Position numbers and translations under genes: made by a program. A stretch of 64,000 nucleotides of DNA from Desulfovibrio sp. TomC (GTDB lineage: Bacteria; Desulfobacterota; Desulfovibrionia; Desulfovibrionales; Desulfovibrionaceae): positions 248,001 to 312,000 of the forward strand of contig NZ_JSEH01000002.1 of assembly GCF_000801335.2 (NCBI RefSeq), read 5' to 3'. The notes below the pieces were generated by a model. The model was given only the letters and a program-made list of their open reading frames with translations, made no database searches and had not been told where the DNA came from. Position 1 is the stretch's first letter, and the number at the start of each line of letters is the position of its first letter. This document shows, piece after piece, positions 25,330-35,383 of this stretch.

Positions 25330-27120
25330 TTACAGGACGGGCTGGCCGGGCGCGCCAAGGCCGGGAACGCCTTCGGGCGACCAGGAGCGCAGCCGGTAAT
25401 AGTCGGCCAGCATGGTTTCCAACGATTCCAGGGGCAGATGTTTGCCACTAGGCAGCGACTCGCGGTGCAGCCGGGCCGGCAGGCGGTCATCGGCCGGGGT
25501 CAGGCCTTCACGCAGATTAAACGTCCGGGTCATGTCGGCAATGGCCGCCGCCCGGCGTTTGAGCGCGGCCTCGGAAGCGTCCAGGCCCGTGGCCAGGGAG
25601 ATGACCTGGGACAATTCTTCCCAGGTATAGAGGTCGCGGAAAAACCGGCACAGGATCAGCGTGTCGAAGATGGTGAGCCGGTCTTCGAACTCGATGAGCA
25701 GGGCCGCCTTGTTTTCGACCTGATCGGTCGGGATCATGCCGGCCAGCTCGGGTTTGTAAAACGTGGTGCGCAGATGGCAGGCCCCACGGTCCGAAGTGGC
25801 ATAGGCCAGCCCCATGCCTTGGAGTGTGCGGGGATCATAGCCGGCCGGCTCCAGGCCTTTGACGTGGATGGCCAGATCCTCAAGCCCCCAAGCCTTGGCC
25901 GCAACCTTGATGCCCTGGCCAAGGAGCGCCCCTATGCCGGTTCCGGCGGCGATGTCGGCAATGAGCCGGGCCGCGCCGTCAGGGTCGTTGTAGCTGATGG
26001 GGTACTCCACACGTCCGAGCTTGACCGCCTCAATGACAAAGCCGCACAGGTTGCCAGCCGAGATGGTGTCGATGCCCAGGCGATCGCACAGATCGTTTAG
26101 GTAGACTATCTCGGCCATGTCCTCAATCATGCACAGCCCGCCAAAGGCATAAATGGTCTCATATTCCGGGCCTTCAAGGACCATGCCCTGGTGGCGGCCC
26201 GAGGAGAGCTTGGCCATGCGGCCGCAGGACATGAAGCACTTGGCGCAGGCATGGGCCTTGACCTCGTGCTCTTTATGAAACCGCTCGCCCGAGATTTTTT
26301 CCCAATGCTCGCAGTTGCCTTGCGTCCAATACTTGGCCGGGAAGGCGCCGGCGGCGTTCATGATGCCAACCATCATGGTGGTGCCCAGGGCCTTGTAAGC
26401 CGCCACGCCCTTGTTTTCCGCCCCGCGTTTGGCAAAAGCGGCGGCATAGGCGGCCAGACCCTTGGCATCGGCCGGCTCGCGCTTGCGGTCGCCCTGGAAG
26501 ACAATGGCTTTGATCCGCTTGGACCCCATGACCGCGCCAACGCCGGTACGGCCGGCACAGCGCCAGCGTTCATTGGCGATCATGGCCAGCCGGCACAGGT
26601 TTTCCCCGGCCGGGCCGATGACCACCACGCCCACGCGCTTGGCGTCGGGACGCGGCAGGACGAATGTGGCTTTGGCCAGGTCGTCGGCCTCGTAGACGTC
26701 CAGACCGGCCAGGGCGGTCGCGTCGTGGAAGTCGCAGCCGTCGGGGTGGATGGTCAGGGCGGTCAGGCTATCGGCCGCGCCGGTAAGGATGACGGCGTCA
26801 AAGCCGGCAGCGTCCACGGCTTGCGGGGTGCGGCCGCCGGCATAGGATTCGGTGTAGAATCCGGTCTGGGGCGATTTGGTGAACACGCCGTAGCGGCTGG
26901 CTCCCCAGGACACCCCGCCGCACAGGGGGCCGGTGGCGAAGATGAGGTTGTTCTCCGGGGCCAGGGCATCGACCCCGGCCGGATTGCGATCGAGCAGCAG
27001 GCGCGTGGCCAGCCCCTTGCCGCCGAGATAGGCGTCGAGGTGGGCCGGGTCGGTCGCTTCGATGGCAAAGGTGCGCCGGGTGAGATCGACGGTCAGGATA
27101 CGTCCGTAAAAGCCGTGCAT
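25330..27120 (-). CDS. aldehyde:ferredoxin oxidoreductase (AOR 2)
   Basis: 596 residues. Canonical AOR: GRILTVDLTRRTFAIE start, FATGPLCGGVSWGASRYGVF, SYAGGRTPQAVDAAGFDAVI, GPAGENLCRLAMI, RTGVGAVMGSKRIKAIV. Cluster Cys at C292-x2-C295-x3-C299 with a fourth in TLILCRFFRD, EGPEYET (binuclear/pterin region) and NDLCDRLGIDTISAG. It should oxidise an aldehyde to a carboxylic acid with a W- (or Mo-) bis-pterin and ferredoxin. It sits 12 nt after livF in an amino-acid uptake and transamination operon, so the substrate is probably the transamination product. Confidence 0.95.
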   Translation of the reverse strand: MHGFYGRILTVDLTRRTFAIEATDPAHLDAYLGGKGLATRLLLDRNPAGVDALAPENNLIFATGPLCGGVSWGASRYGVFTKSPQTGFYTESYAGGRTPQAVDAAGFDAVILTGAADSLTALTIHPDGCDFHDATALAGLDVYEADDLAKATFVLPRPDAKRVGVVVIGPAGENLCRLAMIANERWRCAGRTGVGAVMGSKRIKAIVFQGDRKREPADAKGLAAYAAAFAKRGAENKGVAAYKALGTTMMVGIMNAAGAFPAKYWTQGNCEHWEKISGERFHKEHEVKAHACAKCFMSCGRMAKLSSGRHQGMVLEGPEYETIYAFGGLCMIEDMAEIVYLNDLCDRLGIDTISAGNLCGFVIEAVKLGRVEYPISYNDPDGAARLIADIAAGTGIGALLGQGIKVAAKAWGLEDLAIHVKGLEPAGYDPRTLQGMGLAYATSDRGACHLRTTFYKPELAGMIPTDQVENKAALLIEFEDRLTIFDTLILCRFFRDLYTWEELSQVISLATGLDASEAALKRRAAAIADMTRTFNLREGLTPADDRLPARLHRESLPSGKHLPLESLETMLADYYRLRSWSPEGVPGLGAPGQPVL

Positions 27121-27132
27121 GGCTTTTCCTCT

Positions 27133-27843
27133 TTATATGCCAAGATAGGCGGATTTGACGTGCGGATTTTCGAGCAGTTCCTTGGCCGGACCGGACATGG
27201 CCACCCGGCCGTGTTCCAGGACGTAGCCCCGATCCGACAGCCGCAGGGAGTGGTTGACGTCCTGTTCGACCAACAGCACCGTGGTGCCGGTGTCGGCGAT
27301 CTTGCGCAAGGTGTCGAAGATGGACTTGACCAGGATGGGGGCCAAGCCCAGGGACGGCTCGTCGAGCATGAGAAGGCCGGGCAGGGCCATGAGGCCACGG
27401 CCGATGGCCACCATCTGCTGCTCGCCGCCGGACAGCGTCATGGCCAGCTGAGTCTGGCGCTCCAGCAGGCGCGGCAACATTTCGTAGACCTGATGCAGGG
27501 TCTTGCGGCGATCCTTGTAGGCCCGGGTGTTAAAGGCCCCGATGTCCAGGTTTTCGGCCACGGTCATGAGTGAAAACAGCCGTCGGCCTTCGGGAACGTG
27601 GACGAGGCCGCGTTCGACGATTTTTTCCGGGGGCAGGGCCTGGACCGGCTCGTTGCGAAAGCGGATGATGCCCGAGGTCGGGGGGACCAGACCGGAAATG
27701 GCCTTGAGCAGGGTGGATTTCCCAGCCCCGTTGCCGCCGATGATGCTGACAACCTCGCCTTCCTCGACGGTGAGCGACAGGTCGTTGATGATCTGGACGT
27801 CGCCGTAGGCGACGTTGATGTGTTCCACGCTAAGCAGCGTCAT
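27133..27843 (-). CDS. livF: branched-chain-type amino acid ABC transporter ATPase LivF
   Basis: 236 residues from ATG 27843; the open frame extends upstream but homology begins at MTLLSVEHINVAYGDVQII. Walker A GGNGAGKST, Q-loop region VPEGRRLFSLMTV typical of LivF, signature LSGGEQQM, Walker B LLMLDEPSLGLAP, switch His region LLVEQDVNHSL. It overlaps livG by 14 nt. One of two ATPases of the HAAT-type importer. Confidence 0.95.
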   Translation of the reverse strand: MTLLSVEHINVAYGDVQIINDLSLTVEEGEVVSIIGGNGAGKSTLLKAISGLVPPTSGIIRFRNEPVQALPPEKIVERGLVHVPEGRRLFSLMTVAENLDIGAFNTRAYKDRRKTLHQVYEMLPRLLERQTQLAMTLSGGEQQMVAIGRGLMALPGLLMLDEPSLGLAPILVKSIFDTLRKIADTGTTVLLVEQDVNHSLRLSDRGYVLEHGRVAMSGPAKELLENPHVKSAYLGI

Positions 27844-28558
27844 ACTCGCCTCCCAGATAGGCCTTGATGACGTTTTCGTCTTTGGTGACAGCCTCGGGCG
27901 TGCCTTCGGCGATCTTCTGGCCGAACTGGATGACCACCACCCGGTCGGACAGGGCCATAACGGCCCGCATGATGTGTTCGATGACAAAGACGGTCACGCC
28001 GCGGTCGCGCAGGCCCCGGATGATGCCGATCATGTCGTCGACCTCGGTTGGCCGCAGGCCGGCCATGACTTCGTCTAAGAGCAGCAGCTGGGGATCGGTG
28101 GCCAGGGCCTTGGCAATTTCCAGACGTTTGCGGTCGGCGATGGTCAGGTTGCCGGCCAGCTTGTCGCGCATATGGTCAAGCTGGAGGGTGACGAGGACCT
28201 CATCAGCCTTTTCCTGGGCCTTTTTGGGGGAATTGGTGCGCAAAAAGGCCCCGACCATGACGTTGTAGAGCACTGTTTTGGCGGCAAAAGGTTTGACGAT
28301 CTGGAAGGTGCGGGCCAGTCCCAGCCGGCACAGATCCCAGGGCTTCTGGCCCTGGATGGTATGCCCGTTGAACTTGATCGTACCTTCGGAGGGGGCAAAG
28401 ACCCCGGCCACGAGGTTAAATACCGTGGATTTGCCCGCGCCGTTGGGGCCAATGAGCGCCAGGATCTCGCCCTTGGCGATATGCAGATCCAGGGCGCTGA
28501 CGGCGGTCAAGCCCCCGAAGTGTTTGGTGAGGTTGGTTATTTCCAGGATATTGCTCAT
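27830..28558 (-). CDS. livG: branched-chain-type amino acid ABC transporter ATPase LivG
   Basis: 242 residues. Walker A GPNGAGKST and the LivG-specific GLARTFQIVKPFAAKTVLYN segment. The signature is modified: NLTIADRKRLEIAKAL, where the usual LS(Y/G)G is replaced by LTIAD. Walker B LLLLDEVMAGLRP carries DEV rather than DEP. Ends with the GTPEAVTKDENVIKAYLG tail usual for LivG. Overlaps livM (4 nt) and livF (14 nt). The degenerate signature suggests asymmetric ATP sites in the heterodimer. Confidence 0.94.
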   Translation of the reverse strand: MSNILEITNLTKHFGGLTAVSALDLHIAKGEILALIGPNGAGKSTVFNLVAGVFAPSEGTIKFNGHTIQGQKPWDLCRLGLARTFQIVKPFAAKTVLYNVMVGAFLRTNSPKKAQEKADEVLVTLQLDHMRDKLAGNLTIADRKRLEIAKALATDPQLLLLDEVMAGLRPTEVDDMIGIIRGLRDRGVTVFVIEHIMRAVMALSDRVVVIQFGQKIAEGTPEAVTKDENVIKAYLGGEYDAA

Positions 28559-29559
28559 TTCGCGTCTCCCTGGACGGTGATTTTGCGGGCCAGCCGGTCG
28601 TAGATGGCGGCCAGCGGCGCGGTGAGACCCTTGGGCAGGTAGAGCATGACCAGGATGAGGATAAGCCCGAAAATGACCAGATGCAGGCCGGGCAACATGT
28701 CGCTTAAATAGATGCGGGTGAACTCGTTAAGCGGTCGTAGGAGCAAGGCGCCAATAACCGGGCCGGCAATGGTGCCGCGTCCGCCGATCAGCGCAATGAA
28801 GGCGATTTCAAACGAGAGATCGAGGCCCATGAGTCCCTTGGGATAAAAGTACAGCATGAGCTGGGCGTAGAACGTGCCGGCCAGGGCCGTTAAAAAGCAG
28901 GACATGGCCATGGCGAAGAGCTTGTAGTTGGCCACGTTGATGCCAAGGGCCGCAGCAGCTTCGGGTTCTTCGCCGCCAGCGGCCAGATAGTAGCCGATCT
29001 TGGAGCGGGAGATGAACCAGGTCAGCCCCAGAACCAGAATGAGGAGTATCAGGATGATATAGTAGTACGGCAGCTTCGACATGAACTGGTAGTTCCAAAA
29101 CGACGGATCTTTGAGCGGTATGAGCAGGCCCCGGGGACCATTGATGCGCAGAGGGCCGATGTTGTCGATGTTCTCGATCATGACCCGGATGCCCTCGGCA
29201 AAGGCGATGGTGCACAGACAGAAGTACGCCCCGCGCATGCGGAAGGTGGGCAGGCCGATGATGATGCCGATCAGGGCGGCGAGCAGGCCGCCGACCAGCA
29301 TGCCGATCCAGGGCGAGATGCCGTATTGGAGGGTCAGGATGGAGGAGGCGTAAGCTCCGATGCCGACGAAGACCGAATGCCCGAGCGGCAGCACGCCGGC
29401 GAAACCGCCGACGAGGTTCCAGGAGGTGGTCAGGTAGGCATAGAAAAAGAGCAGGATAAGGATTTGCAGATAGGTGGGCGAGGTCACCACCAGGGGCAGC
29501 GCAAAGGCGACCAGTGCCGCCAACACAAGGAGCGTTCGGTCGAGTTGTTTTCGGCTCAC
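28555..29559 (-). CDS. livM: branched-chain-type amino acid ABC transporter permease LivM
   Basis: 334 residues from GTG 29559, chosen because GTAGGAG lies just upstream and the start then falls 10 nt after the livH stop; an ATG at 29613 would overlap livH by 44 nt. About nine hydrophobic segments and the family motif WNLVGGFAGVLPLGHSVFVG near residue 60, then FAEGIRVMIENID. Inner-membrane half of the importer channel with LivH. Confidence 0.93.
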   Translation of the reverse strand: MSRKQLDRTLLVLAALVAFALPLVVTSPTYLQILILLFFYAYLTTSWNLVGGFAGVLPLGHSVFVGIGAYASSILTLQYGISPWIGMLVGGLLAALIGIIIGLPTFRMRGAYFCLCTIAFAEGIRVMIENIDNIGPLRINGPRGLLIPLKDPSFWNYQFMSKLPYYYIILILLILVLGLTWFISRSKIGYYLAAGGEEPEAAAALGINVANYKLFAMAMSCFLTALAGTFYAQLMLYFYPKGLMGLDLSFEIAFIALIGGRGTIAGPVIGALLLRPLNEFTRIYLSDMLPGLHLVIFGLILILVMLYLPKGLTAPLAAIYDRLARKITVQGDAK

Positions 29560-29569
29560 AGCGCGTCTC

Positions 29570-30454
29570 CTACCAGTCCTGTTTGTGGCCGAAGAAGCCT
29601 GATGGTTTGACAAAGAGAATGATCAGAAAAATGGCGTAGATGATGGCTTCCGTCCAGGTCGAAGCCATAAACTGCGAGAACACGGATTCAATAAGGCCGA
29701 TGACCAGGCCGCCGAGCAGCGCCCCCGGGATGCTGCCCAGGCCGCCGAGCACCACGATGATAAAAGCCCGGATGTCGAAGACCACGCCCACCGACGGATA
29801 GACGTAGTAAAAGGGGATGAGCACGCAGCCGGCGATGCCGGCAATGGCCGTGCCCAGGCCAAAGGCGATGTTGTAGACGCGGTACTGGTCAATGCCCATG
29901 AGGTTGGCCGCCTCGCGGTCAAGACTGGTGGCGCGCAAGGCTTTTCCGGTCTTGGTCTTGCGCATGAAGATGGCAAGACCGACGGCCGTCAGGATGGCCA
30001 CGACAAAACCGGAGAATTTCGGAATGGAGATGATGTATTGCCCAAGGGCGAAAGATTTATTGGAAATGGCCGTGCGAACGGTGCGGTACTCGGCGCCAAA
30101 GAGCATGAGCGCCAAGTTGTCCAGGACATACCAGACGCCTGTGGTGACGATGATGACCGTCAGCGGTTCGCGGACCTGGCCTTCGGCTTTAAACACGGGT
30201 TTGATGACCACGTCCTGCAGATAGTAGCCGAAAACGAACAGGACGGGCGGTACAATGACAAGGGCCAGATACGGGTGGATGCCCGTGAGACGAATCAGCC
30301 AATAGGCGCTGAACATGCCGACCATGAGCAGTGAGCCGTGGGCGAAGTTGACGACCTTCATCACGCCGAAAATCAGCGTGAGTCCAAGGGCCGTCAGCCC
30401 GTACATGGCTCCCATCATGGCGCCGTTAAGCGTCGCCTGAATCACCGCGGTCAT
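29570..30454 (-). CDS. livH: branched-chain-type amino acid ABC transporter permease LivH
   Basis: 294 residues, about eight membrane segments. N-terminal GAMMGAMYGLTALGLTLIFG and VNFAHGSLLMVG are LivH hallmarks; DREAANLMGIDQYRVYNIAF is the ATPase-coupling region. RBS GGAGAGG before ATG 30454. Follows livJ after 66 nt that contain a strong hairpin. Confidence 0.95.
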   Translation of the reverse strand: MTAVIQATLNGAMMGAMYGLTALGLTLIFGVMKVVNFAHGSLLMVGMFSAYWLIRLTGIHPYLALVIVPPVLFVFGYYLQDVVIKPVFKAEGQVREPLTVIIVTTGVWYVLDNLALMLFGAEYRTVRTAISNKSFALGQYIISIPKFSGFVVAILTAVGLAIFMRKTKTGKALRATSLDREAANLMGIDQYRVYNIAFGLGTAIAGIAGCVLIPFYYVYPSVGVVFDIRAFIIVVLGGLGSIPGALLGGLVIGLIESVFSQFMASTWTEAIIYAIFLIILFVKPSGFFGHKQDW

Positions 30455-30474
30455 GAGGCCTCTCCGGACGTTTG

Positions 30475-30504
30475 GCCCCGGACCGGCACGGACCGATCCG
30501 GGGC
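30475..30504 (-). terminator. intra-operon hairpin between livJ and livH
   Basis: GCCCCGGA (30475-30482) and TCCGGGGC (30497-30504) with inner CCGG pairs form a GC-rich stem without a T-run. This is the usual position for a hairpin that stabilises or partly terminates the abundant binding-protein mRNA. Confidence 0.5.
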
Positions 30505-30520
30505 GTTGGTGCCATGAATG

Positions 30521-31768
30521 CTATTTATTGGCCGGGAAGACCGGGGTGTAACCGGCGCGGCGGGCGGCTTTCGGCCATACGGTGACGCGCTCGGGCTTGC
30601 CGTTCACATTGGCCACCTGGACAATGACGATGCCGGCGTTCTTGTTCTGTCCGGTCTCGTCGAACTGGACGCCGTCGTAGGAGACGACCATACCCGGTCC
30701 GGTGGTCAGGTTGGTGGTGGCCAGGGCCTCGCGGATCTTGGCCGGATCGGTGGAAGCAGCGCGCTCCAGGGCGTCGGCGATGACGTACATGGCGACGTAG
30801 GCGTCAACCGACTCGCCGGTCAGGTCGTAGCCGTACTTCTTTTTGAACTTCTCGTTGGCGGGCTTGGCCTGGGGCTTGTTGACGTCGGTGTTCCACTCGA
30901 CTTCGTCAAAGATGCCAAGGGCGTTGGTGTCGGTATTGTCCAGGAAGGTGGGATCGGCATGGCCGCCGCCGCTGGCCAGGACGACTTTGGGCTTGAGCTG
31001 CATTTCAGCCATGGTGTTGGTCAACAGGATGGCGTCGGCCGCGTTGGAGACCAGCATGACGATGTCGGGGTTGGCCGACTTGAGCTTGGTCACGACCGGG
31101 GTCAGGTCGGTGGCGGTTGAGGGATACGGCTCGTCCAGAACGATCTCGTAGCCGTCTTTCTTGGCCAGCTCGCGCCATTTCTCGGCAAAGCCGGTGCCCC
31201 AGTCGCCGTTTTCAAAGAGGAAGGCGATCTTTTTGAGCTTCACGCCGGTTTCTTCCTGCATGTCTTTCAGGAAGCGGAATTGGTCGCGCACCCACCAGGA
31301 GTCCTTGGCGGCGATGCGGAAGACGTTTTTAAAGCCACGCTCGGTAATGGTGTCGCGCACGGCAACCGGCACCACAAAGGGGATGCCGTAGCGCTCGGCC
31401 ACCTGGGTGGCCGGGTAGGTGACGGCGGAGTTCCAGCAGCCGGTCATGAGGTTGACCTTCTCGGTATTGATCAAGCGCTCGGTCTCGGTGACGCCGACGG
31501 TGGGGTCGGACTTGCTGTCGGCATAGACCAGCTCCAGCTTGGCTCCGCCCAGCGACTTGATGCCGCCGGCGGCGTTGATCTCTTCCACAGCCATTTCCCG
31601 GGCCTGCTTGCCCTGGACGCCGACCGAGGCCGAGGGGCCGGAGAGCGGCTCGACGTTGCCGATTTTGACGGTTTTGTCAGCGGCCAGGGCCGGGACGGCG
31701 AACAGGGCGGCGGAGAGGGCCACGCCCATACAGCCGGCCAAAAGCGACGTAAAAGAACCGTTTTTCAT
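30521..31768 (-). CDS. periplasmic amino-acid-binding protein (LivJ-type, HAAT family)
   Basis: 415 residues from ATG 31768. Signal peptide MKNGSFTSLLAGCMGVALS... ends at AALFAVPALAA, cleavage near residue 29. Mature part has the Peripla_BP_6 fold: IGNVEPLSGPSASVGVQGKQ, EINAAGGI, YADSKSDPTVGVTETERLI. WVRDQFRFLKD and FLFENGDWGTGFAEKW line the cleft. It delivers the ligand to LivHMGF. The ligand is likely an amino acid, amide or omega-amino acid; the following aminotransferase and AOR argue for one giving an aldehyde. Confidence 0.93.
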   Translation of the reverse strand: MKNGSFTSLLAGCMGVALSAALFAVPALAADKTVKIGNVEPLSGPSASVGVQGKQAREMAVEEINAAGGIKSLGGAKLELVYADSKSDPTVGVTETERLINTEKVNLMTGCWNSAVTYPATQVAERYGIPFVVPVAVRDTITERGFKNVFRIAAKDSWWVRDQFRFLKDMQEETGVKLKKIAFLFENGDWGTGFAEKWRELAKKDGYEIVLDEPYPSTATDLTPVVTKLKSANPDIVMLVSNAADAILLTNTMAEMQLKPKVVLASGGGHADPTFLDNTDTNALGIFDEVEWNTDVNKPQAKPANEKFKKKYGYDLTGESVDAYVAMYVIADALERAASTDPAKIREALATTNLTTGPGMVVSYDGVQFDETGQNKNAGIVIVQVANVNGKPERVTVWPKAARRAGYTPVFPANK

Positions 31769-31820
31769 GCCTACACCCCTTTGTTGGTTGTCGGTTGCCT
31801 GTGTCGGACCGTGTTGCCAG

Positions 31821-33146
31821 CTATTTGCCGAGGGTCTTGGACACCTCGCGGATGCCTTCTTCCATGATGTCGAGGCCGCGTTCGAGCTGCTCGCGGGTGA
31901 TGACCAGAGGCATAAGCACTCGGATACAGTTGCCGAAGTTGCCGCAGGACAGCACGAGCAAGCCGTTGTCCTGGCAGAACTTGGCCACGCCCTTGGCCGC
32001 TTCCGGGCACGGGGTCTTGGCGGCGCGGTCCGAGACGAATTCCAGGGCGCGCATGGCCCCCAGGCCGCGTTCGTCGCCAATCAGTTCGTACTGTTTCTTG
32101 AAGGCGGCAAAGCGCCGTTTGACGGCGTTGCCCAGGCGCTCGGCCTTGGCCAGCAGGTTGTCCTGCTCAAAGATGTCCATGACGGCAAGGCCAGCCCGGC
32201 AGGCCAGCGGATTGCCGCCATAGGTGCCGCCGATGCCGCCGGGAGCCACGGAATCCATGATTTCGGCCTTGCCGACCACGCCGGCGAGCGGCAACCCGCC
32301 GCCCATGGACTTGGCCACGCACATGAGGTCGGGAGTGACGCCGAAGTGTTCCATGGCAAAGAGCTTGGAGGTGCGGCCAAAGCCGGACTGGATCTCGTCG
32401 GCCACGAACACGATGCCGGTCTCGTCGCAGATGGCCCGTATTTTTTCGAAGAATTCCTTGGGCGGGACAACAAAGCCGCCTTCGCCCTGGACCGGCTCGG
32501 CCACGATGCAGGCGATGTTCTCGGCGGCGGCAGTGCCTACGAAGAATTCACGCATCTTGTCGGCGCAGGCTACGCCGCACTTGGGATAGGTCAGGCCCAG
32601 CGGGCAGCGGTAGCAGTAGGCGTAGTAGGGGTACTGGTAGACTTCAGGAGCCATGGGACCGAAGCCGAACTTGTAGGGTTTGACCTTGCTGGTCATGGAC
32701 ATGGCCATCAGGGAGCGGCCGTGGAAGGCGTTTTTCATGGCTACGACGCCGCTGCGGCCGGTGTGGCAGCGGGCAATCTTGACGGCGTTTTCCACCGCCT
32801 CGGAGCCGCTGTTAACGAACATGGCCTTCTTGTCGCCCTCGCCCGGAGCCGCGTCACAGAGGCGTTTGGCCAGCATGACGTAGGGTTCGTACATGGTGAC
32901 CATGGAGCAGGTGTGGAGATAACGCCCGGCTTGGTCCTTGATGGCGGCCACGACTTTGGGGTGGCAGTGTCCGACGTTGAGTACGCCGATGCCGCCGACG
33001 AAATCGATGAACTCGCGTCCGGTGACGTCGCGAAGCAAAGCGCCCTTGGCAGATTCGACGAAAAAGGGCGTGGCGTTGGGATGTCCCTTGGGGACATAAC
33101 GGTCGCGCAGTGCTTGCAGTTCTTGCGCCTTATCGGTGGTGTTCAC
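31821..33146 (-). CDS. class III aminotransferase (4-aminobutyrate/omega-amino acid type)
   Basis: 441 residues starting at GTG 33146 (GAGGA 7 nt upstream). PLP fold-type I: NSGSEAVENAVKIARCHTGR, AFHGRSLMAMSMTSK, AEPVQGEGGFVVPP, FVADEIQSGFGRTSKLFA and the PLP lysine in CVAKSMGGGLPLAG; GIGGTYGGNPLACRAGLAVM follows. This is the GabT-like class III group, which converts a terminal amine to a semialdehyde using 2-oxoglutarate or pyruvate. First gene after the sigma54 promoter. The natural amine is unknown. Confidence 0.93.
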   Translation of the reverse strand: MNTTDKAQELQALRDRYVPKGHPNATPFFVESAKGALLRDVTGREFIDFVGGIGVLNVGHCHPKVVAAIKDQAGRYLHTCSMVTMYEPYVMLAKRLCDAAPGEGDKKAMFVNSGSEAVENAVKIARCHTGRSGVVAMKNAFHGRSLMAMSMTSKVKPYKFGFGPMAPEVYQYPYYAYCYRCPLGLTYPKCGVACADKMREFFVGTAAAENIACIVAEPVQGEGGFVVPPKEFFEKIRAICDETGIVFVADEIQSGFGRTSKLFAMEHFGVTPDLMCVAKSMGGGLPLAGVVGKAEIMDSVAPGGIGGTYGGNPLACRAGLAVMDIFEQDNLLAKAERLGNAVKRRFAAFKKQYELIGDERGLGAMRALEFVSDRAAKTPCPEAAKGVAKFCQDNGLLVLSCGNFGNCIRVLMPLVITREQLERGLDIMEEGIREVSKTLGK

Positions 33147-33223
33147 GGATCATCCTCGGATGTTTCGGTTTATGGCGACAGTGCCTCGTACTAAAATGCA
33201 CATAGACGGTAACAGGTCTTTCC

Positions 33224-33239
33224 AGCAAGAACCGGGCCT
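33224..33239 (-). promoter_or_regulatory. sigma54 promoter of the aminotransferase-liv-AOR operon
   Basis: Minus strand reads AGGCCC-GGTTC-TTGCT: GG (33238-33237), exactly 10 nt, then GC (33226-33225), matching the invariant -24/-12 spacing. TTGCT fits the -12 element. The start would lie near 33213, a ~67-nt leader before the GTG. The gene just upstream encodes a sigma54 activator. Confidence 0.7.
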
Positions 33240-33297
33240 TCTTTGTAAATTGTGTTATTTTAGTGAGTTGATAATTTCATGTTGCTTTGAAGTGCAG

Positions 33298-33323
33298 TTG
33301 TTGATTCATGACTGAATCAACAA
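33298..33323. promoter_or_regulatory. 26-bp perfect palindrome, upstream activator site
   Basis: TTGTTGATTCA-TGAC-TGAATCAACAA, 11-bp perfect arms, centred about 97 bp upstream of the predicted sigma54 start. Placement is typical for an enhancer bound by a sigma54 activator; the adjacent TyrR-like protein is the obvious candidate. Confidence 0.7.
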
Positions 33324-33370
33324 AAATGCAAAAAAATAATCATAACAGGATATTAGTCGATGAACAGTTC

Positions 33371-33387
33371 TGACTCAGGATGAATCA
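33371..33387. promoter_or_regulatory. second, weaker activator half-palindrome
   Basis: TGACTCA-GGA-TGAATCA resembles the inner part of the 26-bp palindrome (TGATTCA/TGAATCA) with one mismatch and a 3-nt spacer, about 70 bp further upstream. Paired sites are common for sigma54 activators. Together with the promoter it accounts for most of the AT-rich, gene-free 33147-33563 gap (417 nt). Confidence 0.45.
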
Positions 33388-33493
33388 CAGCGATACAGCC
33401 GCTCAAACCACTCGAAATCCCGCATGAATATTTTGCACATTGACCGGAAATTGATGATAATATCAATAGATCCTGGATGTTATCCGCAAAACG

Positions 33494-33532
33494 GGAAAAA
33501 CCGGGACAACGCCTGAAAAGGCGTTTCCCGGT
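33494..33532 (-). terminator. terminator of the sigma54 activator gene
   Basis: ACCGGGA-CA-ACGCC-TGAAAA-GGCGT-T-TCCCGGT (33500-33532) folds into a long hairpin. On the minus strand it is followed by TTTTT (33499-33495). It separates the activator transcript from the operon promoter. Confidence 0.75.
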
Positions 33533-33563
33533 CCTGGCTCAACGAGGCTGATGCAAAAATGAA

Positions 33564-35264
<1,701 letters not shown>

Positions 35265-35383
35265 GGCGGGTATGCATTCTCCGTCGGGTCAGATCGTTTG
35301 AGGCGGTACAGATGGTGGTACGGCTCACATGGCACGAAAGGCGGGCCGGGCGCAACGCCGGGGTGGAGTCTGGGCCTGCCTGC

